Shown in pieces: positions 57,924 through 64,000 of a stretch of DNA of 64,000 nucleotides. The translations under genes were made by a program, and so were the position numbers. The notes under the pieces were generated by a model, which ran no database searches, was not told the origin of the DNA, and saw nothing but the letters and a program-made list of their open reading frames with translations. The DNA comes from Fluviirhizobium alvei (GTDB lineage Bacteria; Pseudomonadota; Alphaproteobacteria; Rhizobiales; Rhizobiaceae): NCBI RefSeq assembly GCF_030551875.1, contig NZ_JAUOZU010000012.1, forward strand, positions 152,963 through 216,962, written 5' to 3'. The number at the start of each line of letters is the position of its first letter. The stretch's first letter is position 1.

Positions 57924-58304
57924 TAAGTACGATGACAGTTGTTACTGGTCCCCAAAACTAGAGGAAAACCCACAACTTGTCTTGCGGAAATTCCGTGACT
58001 TGTGACGCAATCGTCGAGCCTGCGTCGGACTGATGTCATCTGGCTTCGCCCGTTTGATTCTGCTGCCGGCAAGGCGCCGAGGCGCCAACCAAATTCGATC
58101 ACGCCGAACTTTGGCATCAGAATAGAAAACATTATCTTATCTATATGAATTTTATAACTTATTTGTGACGAAGCCTAAAGCGCGGCCACGCTTTTCCCAA
58201 CTCCTGCGCAGAAGAATGCAGTTTTTTCGGATTTTAGGCTTGCAATTATCGGCGCAACGAATTAGTGACCTGCCTCGCGGCCGACGATATCGGATCCGCC
58301 GAAA
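57924..58304. other. 381-base gap between the AraC gene and tRNA-Arg
   Basis: It should hold the minus-strand promoter of the AraC gene and the plus-strand promoter of the tRNA. There is an AT-rich patch (58108-58165) and the palindrome GGCGCCGAGGCGCC (about 58074); neither is a known site. I see no gene. Confidence 0.45.
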
Positions 58305-58381
58305 GCACCCGTAGCTCAGCTGGATAGAGCACCAGACTACGAATCTGGGGGTCAGGAGTTCGAATCTCTTCGGGTGCGCCA
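58305..58381 (+). tRNA. tRNA-Arg (anticodon ACG)
   Basis: A 77-base cloverleaf: acceptor stem GCACCCG/CGGGTGC, D-arm AGCTCAGCTGGATAGAGC, anticodon stem CCAGA/TCTGG with loop CTACGAA (ACG at 58339-58341), T-loop TTCGAAT and encoded 3' CCA. It reads CGU, and via inosine CGC and CGA codons. I found no direct repeat of its 3' end nearby, so there is no sign of an integrated element here. Confidence 0.97.
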
Positions 58382-58677
58382 TTTTCTCTTTCATTTCAGA
58401 GTGTTGACAAGACATTTGCCAAGGACGGCGGTCTTGAGATCGCGTTTCTTGCGATCCGCTGACCCTTTGGAGAGTTACAGAACAGACCTCCCCGTTCTTC
58501 TCGCCAGCCACCTTTATTCGGCTTCGCAACGAAGCGGCACCGGCCGGGCAAAATCCATTTCTCACTCCGAAAAGACTCGCCGTAAGACTCCATAAACCAA
58601 TTAAAAGTTTTGCCGGCGGCATTTACACGTTTTTCGACAAATTCGATTAGATTGTGCTCGACATATTGGGGACCATA

Positions 58678-60414
58678 ATGAGCACTGCGTTCAAAATCGA
58701 TACTTACAGCCACCCGACCCAATCCGCACTGAGTGGAAAGCTGGCCATCGCCCAGGCGCAAATCGAGCGATCGTTTCTGGAGGGCGGCAATGTTCTCATC
58801 GCCGTCATGGACTCGGTGACGGGGTTGACTGAAATCCTCGATCAGGTGGTCAATCTTCTGAATCCAGAGGCGACAAGACGCGTTTTCGACGGCATGCGCA
58901 AGGTCGTCGATGATCTCGCAGATCTGCCTGACGCGGCAAGCCGCAAGCAGGAAGCGCTGACACGCATCGCGGGCCTTTGCACGAACGTTTACAAGCGTGT
59001 CGAGGATATGCAGGAGATTATCCGCTATCTGCGCACCATCGCCATGACGGTGAAGATCACCGGTGCCGGTATCCCGGAATTCTCCGGATTTGCCGATGAA
59101 ATCCGCGAGCGCATCCAGTCGGTCGGTACAGAGATCGATCATTTCGGCAGTCAGCTGAACGCCATGCGCACGCGCCTGGCATCGGCCAATACGAGTTCGG
59201 AAAGCGTCATCCGTGATTTTGCATCGGCCATTCCGGAACTGGTCGCCAGCATGGACCGCAGTTCGCTTGCGCTTGCCGAACAGCAGAAACGCATGGCGGC
59301 CTCTGCCCAGCAACTGCAACAGATTACCGGCTCGATCCAGCTGAAGATCGCCTCCGTGCTCTCCGCCTTGCAGATCGGCGATGTCACCCGTCAGCGGATC
59401 GAACATATCATGTCGATGTTCGCAGCACTTTCGGAGTTCCGGGCTTCCGATGGGACCAAGACGATGGCGGCTAGCGATCTAGCCTCCATCGAGGCGGCGA
59501 TATCGGGCCTCGCTCGCGCGCAACTCGAGGAAAGCGCCAGCGATTTCAATGAAAAATGCGCGAGCATTTCAGCCAATATAGCGAGCTTCACCGCCGATGC
59601 CAGCCAGGTCCTGATGCTACGCGATGAGCTTGCGGGGCATGGGCAACCCTCCGATGCCCGGATCTTCGACACAATGAAATCGGACCTCGAGCGGGCGACT
59701 TCCCTTTCGGTCAAGGTGGCGGAGCGCACAGGCGATCTCGATCGCGTCGTTACCAGCGTCGGAGACTCAACCCAGTCTCTGATTGCCGGCATCGCCAACA
59801 TTCGCAAGATCAAGCTCGACATCTTCTATATGGCGCTCAATTCCAACCTGGCCTGCACCCGTCTGGGTGACGCCGGACGTTCGGTCAATGTTGCCAGTGG
59901 CGAGCTGCGCGTCTTTGCCGACAAGCTCGAAGTCCCGGCCGAAGGTATCGTTCTGCAGATGCAGGAAATCGAAACGGCGCGCGATCTTCTGAACATCGAC
60001 AACAACCGAAGGGTTGAAAGGATCGACGAACCCCTGGCCGAAGCCCACAAGGCGATCGAGACAGTGGCCGAGCAAATGTCGAGTGGACTTGCCCTGCTTG
60101 CCGAAAAGGGCGGGTCGGTGTTCGAATCGATCGAAAAGGCGATCCGCACGCTGGATTTCCGAAGCGATCTCGGTGACGTGATCGATGACTGCCTGCGGAT
60201 TGCTGCGGAAGAAGATCAGGGTGTGACCGCACCAATTGCTGCGGGATGCGATGTGATCAACGCGTTTTCGGCCCGAATCTACAAGACTTATACGATGGCG
60301 CAGGAGCGCGTCATTCACCAGAAATTCCTGCCAGTCGTCGAAAGCGCGGCGGCAACCGCTGCAAGTGGGACTTCGGCAGATGACGATGATGATCTGATGT
60401 CGGCTCTGTTTTAA
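58678..60414 (+). CDS. Soluble coiled-coil protein resembling a degenerate chemoreceptor signalling domain
   Basis: A 578-residue cytoplasmic, mostly helical protein with no membrane segment or HAMP. Two stretches align with the chemoreceptor hairpin tip: LRTIAMTVKITGAG...FADEIRERI (about 118-146) and FYMALNSNLACTRLGDAGRSV (about 383-403). In the second, the trimer-contact Arg is kept, but the usual Glu of NAAIEAAR is replaced by Ala. LQIGDVTRQRIEHI (231-244) is seen in some MCP-like proteins; the C-terminus is acidic (DDDDDLMSALF). ATG 58678 follows GGGGACC. It converges on parA at the end of a che operon. The function is unknown. Confidence 0.75.
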   Translation: MSTAFKIDTYSHPTQSALSGKLAIAQAQIERSFLEGGNVLIAVMDSVTGLTEILDQVVNLLNPEATRRVFDGMRKVVDDLADLPDAASRKQEALTRIAGLCTNVYKRVEDMQEIIRYLRTIAMTVKITGAGIPEFSGFADEIRERIQSVGTEIDHFGSQLNAMRTRLASANTSSESVIRDFASAIPELVASMDRSSLALAEQQKRMAASAQQLQQITGSIQLKIASVLSALQIGDVTRQRIEHIMSMFAALSEFRASDGTKTMAASDLASIEAAISGLARAQLEESASDFNEKCASISANIASFTADASQVLMLRDELAGHGQPSDARIFDTMKSDLERATSLSVKVAERTGDLDRVVTSVGDSTQSLIAGIANIRKIKLDIFYMALNSNLACTRLGDAGRSVNVASGELRVFADKLEVPAEGIVLQMQEIETARDLLNIDNNRRVERIDEPLAEAHKAIETVAEQMSSGLALLAEKGGSVFESIEKAIRTLDFRSDLGDVIDDCLRIAAEEDQGVTAPIAAGCDVINAFSARIYKTYTMAQERVIHQKFLPVVESAAATAASGTSADDDDDLMSALF

Positions 60415-60424
60415 TGCCTGTACG

Positions 60425-60444
60425 CCGGGGGCTTCCGCCCCCGG
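60425..60444. terminator. Shared hairpin between convergent genes
   Basis: CCGGGGGC, loop TTCC, GCCCCCGG: a perfect 8-bp stem between the coiled-coil gene and parA. No U-run on either side, so it would rely on stem strength or serve as a 3' stabiliser for both transcripts. Confidence 0.55.
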
Positions 60445-60462
60445 ACGTCATGCGCAGAGCCA

Positions 60463-61164
60463 TCAAGCAGCGCGGAAGCGATTGGCGAGATGGCTGCTTC
60501 TCTTTTCGACCAGGCTCATGACCTCATCGGCAAAGGCCGCGGAATTGGCAATCGCCTTGTCGAGGTTTGAGACTTTTTCGGGATCCATCAGATGAAGATA
60601 GGTCTTGAAATCGAACATATCGCGAAATGCGGCGCGTTCGATCAGCGGCGTATCGAGAACGCGCACCGAACGCTGTGCGAGGAGCCCTTTGACCACCAGC
60701 ATGGCGCGGGTCGTGATCATCGAATTGACGCGTGACAGCACCACCGAATGCGGAATGGAAATATTGGCGCGTTCATTGAGATAGGCGAGGATTTCGAGCA
60801 CCTGGGCTCCGCCCTGGGCATCCATGGAACTGCCTTGAATGGGAATCAGGATGTGGTTCGACAGTCCGATCGCCGTCGCCAAAAGCGGGGATTGCGATCC
60901 AGGCAGATCGATCAGCACATAATCATACTGCGGCGCATGATGCTCGACCGTCCGCTGAAGCGAATTCGCATTGATATAGGTGGCGAGCGTGACACGGTCA
61001 TGCGGCGAACTCGCGCCCTCGAACCAACGGCTGATCCAGCGCTGGGGATCGGTGTCCACCACACAAACACGGTTTCCACGACGGAGGAGTTCCGTTGCGA
61101 GCAGCAGCAAAGCCGTGGTCTTGCCGGCACCGCCCTTGGTGTTCGCGAAGGATATGACGGTCAT
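60463..61164 (-). CDS. ParA/MinD-family ATPase of the chemosensory operon
   Basis: A 233-residue ATPase with the deviant Walker A KGGAGKTT (about 10-17), DTDPQ (Walker A' type) and the LIDLPG Walker B; the signature Lys of ParA-type dimers is present. Partners ParB and parS are not seen. Position downstream of cheB suggests a PpfA/ParC-like role, placing chemosensory arrays in daughter cells; plasmid or chromosome partition is less likely. ATG 61164 follows GAGG. About 100 bases separate it from cheB. Confidence 0.8.
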   Translation of the reverse strand: MTVISFANTKGGAGKTTALLLLATELLRRGNRVCVVDTDPQRWISRWFEGASSPHDRVTLATYINANSLQRTVEHHAPQYDYVLIDLPGSQSPLLATAIGLSNHILIPIQGSSMDAQGGAQVLEILAYLNERANISIPHSVVLSRVNSMITTRAMLVVKGLLAQRSVRVLDTPLIERAAFRDMFDFKTYLHLMDPEKVSNLDKAIANSAAFADEVMSLVEKRSSHLANRFRAA

Positions 61165-61266
61165 TCGGGGTCCTCGACAGCCGTTTGAGGCCACTCATGG
61201 CCCGGTACCGCACCCCGCATGGTGCCCTCCCATAGTCCCGAAATATGGTTAAGAAACCGTCAAATT

Positions 61267-62346
61267 CTATCTACGGCGGTCGGCCGAAAGAATTTCGCGC
61301 GCGATATGATCCAGCGACACGACCTTGTCGACACCACCATGGGCGATTGCTTCCTTCGGCATGCCGAAGACAACCGAACTCGCTTCATCCTGGGCAATGG
61401 TATAGGCACCGGCGGCATGCATCTCAGCCATCCCGCGCGCACCGTCGTCGCCCATGCCGGTCATGATCACGCCCATGGCATTGGCACCAGCGGACCGGGC
61501 TGCCGAGCGGAACAGCACATCGACGGAAGGCCTGTGGCGCGACACGAGCGGACCTGTGCGAACCGAGACATGGTAGCGTGCCCCCTGCCGTTCGAGCAGC
61601 ATGTGCCGATCTCCCGGGGCGATGAGCACATGACCCCTGAGGACAGGATCGCCGTCCTCCGCTTCCTTGATCTCGACCTCACAGAGCGAATTGAGACGCT
61701 TGGCGAAGGCGGCCGTGAATTTCTCCGGCATGTGCTGGACGATAACCATGCCGGGCGCGTTGGCGGGAAGCTGTTCCAGCATAACGCGGAGCGCTTCCGT
61801 TCCCCCGGTTGATGCCCCGACACAGGCCACCATTTCGGTGGTCTTGGCCATCGCGCGACCGGACGGCGGCGGCAGCACCGCATCCGCGGTGAGTTTCGTG
61901 CTTGCGCTCGAACTTGCGGTCGCACGCCGGACAGCACCCAGCCGCGCGGCGGCAGCACCCTTGACCGCCTCCCGGATCCGCACCCCGGAATCCGCAAGAT
62001 AGTCCGCCGCCCCGATCTTCGGTTTCAGGATCACGTCCACCGCACCGGCCTCGAGTGCCTGCAGCAGCGTCTCGGACCCCTGCTCCGTCAGCGAGGAACA
62101 CATGACCACCGGAATGGGGCGTTGCGACATGATCTTGCGCAGGAAGGTGATCCCGTCCATGCGCGGCATTTCGACATCCAGGGTTATGACATCTGGAAGC
62201 TGCTCCTGGATCTTCTTGGCGGCCATGAAAGGATCGGACGCCACACCCATGACTTCAATCTCGGGATCGTCTTCCAGAACCTTTGTCAGCGCCTGCCGGA
62301 CGCTGGCAGAATCGTCAATGATGAGAACGCGGATTTTGCCAGCCAT
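61267..62346 (-). CDS. cheB: Chemotaxis protein-glutamate methylesterase/deamidase
   Basis: A 359-residue enzyme that removes methyl groups from receptors and deamidates Gln. The receiver domain has Asp11/Asp12 and the phospho-acceptor Asp57 in [11 protein letters not shown]; the catalytic triad is Ser179 (GASTGG), His205 (QHMPEK) and Asp300 or Asp301 (GMGDDG). The Ala/Ser-rich linker is at about 130-170. ATG 62346 follows GAAGG. It lies 8 bases after cheR. Confidence 0.96.
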   Translation of the reverse strand: MAGKIRVLIIDDSASVRQALTKVLEDDPEIEVMGVASDPFMAAKKIQEQLPDVITLDVEMPRMDGITFLRKIMSQRPIPVVMCSSLTEQGSETLLQALEAGAVDVILKPKIGAADYLADSGVRIREAVKGAAAARLGAVRRATASSSASTKLTADAVLPPPSGRAMAKTTEMVACVGASTGGTEALRVMLEQLPANAPGMVIVQHMPEKFTAAFAKRLNSLCEVEIKEAEDGDPVLRGHVLIAPGDRHMLLERQGARYHVSVRTGPLVSRHRPSVDVLFRSAARSAGANAMGVIMTGMGDDGARGMAEMHAAGAYTIAQDEASSVVFGMPKEAIAHGGVDKVVSLDHIAREILSADRRR

Positions 62347-62354
62347 CTTTACCT

Positions 62355-63206
62355 TCAGATTTTGCGAAACACCGTATTGGCCACCTGCTTGACCGGGAGA
62401 GGAACCCCCGTCACGCTTTCCGAATGACCGACGAAGAGATAGCCGCCGGGCAACAGGCAGTTGCAAAGACGGGTCAGGACTTTCGCCTGCGTTTCCTTGT
62501 CGAAATAGATCAGGACATTGCGACAGAAGATCATGTGCATGGCTTCCCCGACCGGATAGCTTTCATCCATGAGATTGAGCCGCGCAAATCCGACCCTTGC
62601 TCTCAGTTTCGGAGCGATGCGGATGTCATGGCGTGTCCTGTCGCGCGCCTCCATCACGTATTTCTGCCGCATCCGTGCCGGAACGGGTGCCACCATATCG
62701 CGATGATAGATGCCACGACGCGCCGTCTGCAGAACTTCGGTCGAGAGATCCGTCGCATAGATACGGTAGTCCAGCTCGCGGCGTGATGCGAGAAACTCCT
62801 CCATGACCATGGCGATCGTATAGGGTTCGGCTCCTGTCGAGCAGGCCGAACTCCAGATACGCAGCCTCGTATGGCCATTGGACAGGAGTTCGGGAAGAGC
62901 CAGCCGTTCCACATATTCGAAATGCTTCGGCTCGCGGAAAAAGTCCGTCTTGTTTGTGGTGACGGCATCGATCAGATAGGTCGATTCCGTCGCCAATCCA
63001 TTACGCTTGAACAGATACTCGCAATACTCGTTGAGCGAACCAATTCCGGTGGCGCGCAGTCTGCGGCGCAGACGCCCTTCCAGCATCGTAATCTTCGTGA
63101 TCGGCATCTTTATGCCGCTGTAATCATAGATATATCGAGATAAAGTCTGAAAATTCTTATCGCTCAGCCGTTCGTCTATCGGCTGTAACTTGGGTACTGC
63201 TGCCAC
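62355..63206 (-). CDS. cheR: Chemotaxis protein methyltransferase
   Basis: A 283-residue SAM enzyme that methylates receptor Glu residues. N-terminal helical domain ([18 protein letters not shown]), then the Rossmann domain with [26 protein letters not shown] and [10 protein letters not shown]. The start is a GTG at 63206, nine bases after GGAG. It lies 19 bases after cheW. Confidence 0.96.
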   Translation of the reverse strand: MAAVPKLQPIDERLSDKNFQTLSRYIYDYSGIKMPITKITMLEGRLRRRLRATGIGSLNEYCEYLFKRNGLATESTYLIDAVTTNKTDFFREPKHFEYVERLALPELLSNGHTRLRIWSSACSTGAEPYTIAMVMEEFLASRRELDYRIYATDLSTEVLQTARRGIYHRDMVAPVPARMRQKYVMEARDRTRHDIRIAPKLRARVGFARLNLMDESYPVGEAMHMIFCRNVLIYFDKETQAKVLTRLCNCLLPGGYLFVGHSESVTGVPLPVKQVANTVFRKI

Positions 63207-63225
63207 GGTCTGCTACTCCAACCAA

Positions 63226-63720
63226 TTACGCGACTTGTGGAACGGGGCGGCCCAGGCCGCCGAGAACATCACCGGAATCCGAGAAAAGACGGGCGAGATC
63301 GACAATCACGACGAAGCTGCCATTGCGACGCACAACACCAGCGATGTAGTCCGACCGCCAGCTGACACCGATATCCGGCGCGCCTTCGATTTCATCCTTG
63401 CGGAAAGGCGTGACTTCATAGACGCGATCGGCAACCAGCCCAAGGGTAAGCTGTTTTTCACCGATGCAGATGTCGAGCACCAGAATGCGCGTATGCGGGG
63501 TCTTCTCCGTCTTGGTCATGCCCAGCCTGAGCCTGAGATCGACCACCGGGACGCCCTGGCCGCGGACATCGCGGAGACCAAGGAGATAGTCCGGACCATG
63601 AGGAATCTTGAACGCTTCCTCATGGTCAAGGATTTCACGAACCACCCCGACCGGGACAGCGAAAATTTCGCTGCCCAGGCTGAAGGTGACGAATTGCGAT
63701 TCTGATTGCGGTGCAGCCAT
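63226..63720 (-). CDS. cheW: Chemotaxis coupling protein CheW
   Basis: A 164-residue protein linking receptors to CheA. The SH3-like fold pattern is visible in FVTFSLGSEIFAVPVGVVRE, then LRDVRGQGVPVVDLRLRLG and LGLVADRVYEV, with DYIAGVVRRNGSFVVIVDLARL. ATG 63720 follows GGGAAAG and lies 2 bases after the MCP stop. Confidence 0.95.
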   Translation of the reverse strand: MAAPQSESQFVTFSLGSEIFAVPVGVVREILDHEEAFKIPHGPDYLLGLRDVRGQGVPVVDLRLRLGMTKTEKTPHTRILVLDICIGEKQLTLGLVADRVYEVTPFRKDEIEGAPDIGVSWRSDYIAGVVRRNGSFVVIVDLARLFSDSGDVLGGLGRPVPQVA

Positions 63721-63722
63721 GA

Positions 63723-64000
63723 TCAAGCACTTTCCCTGAAATCGTCGTCATCGGAATCTGGTCCGCCCATGGACATGTCGAGGGCGAAGCCACGCGCACG
63801 CGCCTGCTGGGCGCCAACACTGTTGTCCGGCTTGCGGATCGGGGCCGATCCTGCCTTCTGTGCCGGACGAACCGGAGCTGCAGCAGAACGACGGACCTGA
63901 TGATCGGCCGGCTTCGTTCTGGCATTGTCGACCTTGAAGAAGGCGATGGACGCCTGCAGCTCTTCTGCCTGGGCGGCGAGCTCTTCGGAGGTGGCCGACA
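63723..64000 (-). CDS. Methyl-accepting chemotaxis protein (3' end only)
   Basis: Only the last 92 codons are in the window. They begin with the receptor methylation-helix pattern ATSEELAAQAEELQASIAFFK, followed by a Pro/Ala-rich flexible tail and an acidic end (DSDDDDFRESA). No NWETF-type pentapeptide for CheR binding is present. It is the first gene seen in the MCP-cheW-cheR-cheB-parA run; the sensor domain lies outside. Confidence 0.88.
   Translation of the reverse strand, partial: SATSEELAAQAEELQASIAFFKVDNARTKPADHQVRRSAAAPVRPAQKAGSAPIRKPDNSVGAQQARARGFALDMSMGGPDSDDDDFRESA

Noticed and set aside
58305..58381. tRNA-Arg as an integration (att) site for a mobile element
   Set aside because: No direct repeat of the tRNA 3' end, integrase or phage gene is visible in the window.
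58152..58622. 156-residue minus-strand reading frame across the tRNA-Arg gene
   Set aside because: The HPKRFELLTPRFVV stretch is the classic false translation of tRNA antisense sequence; the tRNA explains it.
1..64000. CRISPR arrays, insertion sequences and prophage
   Set aside because: No regularly spaced repeats, transposase, integrase or phage structural motifs were seen; the only clear long repeat is the RTX gene tail.

Overview
The window looks like a chromosomal segment of a rhizobial alphaproteobacterium (Rhizobiaceae, Hyphomicrobiales). The evidence is high GC with GC-rich third codon positions, a ladder of rhizobial gene orders (rpmH-rnpA-yidC...yihA...argB; mutS/maeB/olsB/hybrid kinase/lspA; lptC-lptA-lptB-rpoN-hpf-ptsN), and the presence of olsB. 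I do not assign a genus or species. There are no insertion sequences, prophage or CRISPR arrays that I can see.

Layout. 1-7.5 kb holds a partial endonuclease/exonuclease/phosphatase gene, gshB, comM/yifB, a small P-loop gene, cysK, a LysE exporter and the coupled dut-GNAT pair. 7.6-12.7 kb holds prfC, the dTDP-rhamnose genes rfbC-rfbB-rfbD and a PAP2 phosphatase, followed by an opposed histidine kinase. 14.3-23.1 kb is the ribosomal-protein/membrane-insertase block rpmH-rnpA-yidC...yihA...argB, driven by a clear sigma-70 type promoter and interrupted by an EamA permease, a soluble zinc-binding (CZB) chemoreceptor and a SigK/RskA/fasciclin module. 23.1-38.9 kb carries a GH16 glycosidase, a TetR-controlled DHA2 exporter with a perfect operator palindrome, mutS opposite maeB, a LysR gene, olsB, a hybrid kinase with one degenerate receiver, lspA and two methyltransferases. 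38.9-50 kb holds lapA/ihfB/sppA, the lipopolysaccharide-export genes lptC-A-B followed by rpoN, hpf and ptsN, then an auxin-efflux-type carrier, a thioesterase/mtnN pair and guaA.

50-58 kb is the most accessory-looking part. A 1453-residue secreted RTX protein carries two different internal repeat families and lies downstream of an AraC regulator. A GSCFA-family gene of lower GC follows, and on its far side is a decayed second copy of the RTX gene's 3' end together with its terminator. 58-64 kb starts with a complete tRNA-Arg(ACG) and ends with a chemosensory operon reading leftward (MCP fragment, cheW, cheR, cheB, then a ParA-like ATPase). It converges on a gene for a soluble coiled-coil protein that reads as a degenerate chemoreceptor signalling domain.

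No single feature is a proven new system. The best candidates for something undescribed are the RTX protein with its roughly 55-60-residue repeat and duplicated tail, the degenerate receptor-like protein next to the che/parA operon, and the sigma/anti-sigma/fasciclin module in the argB region.
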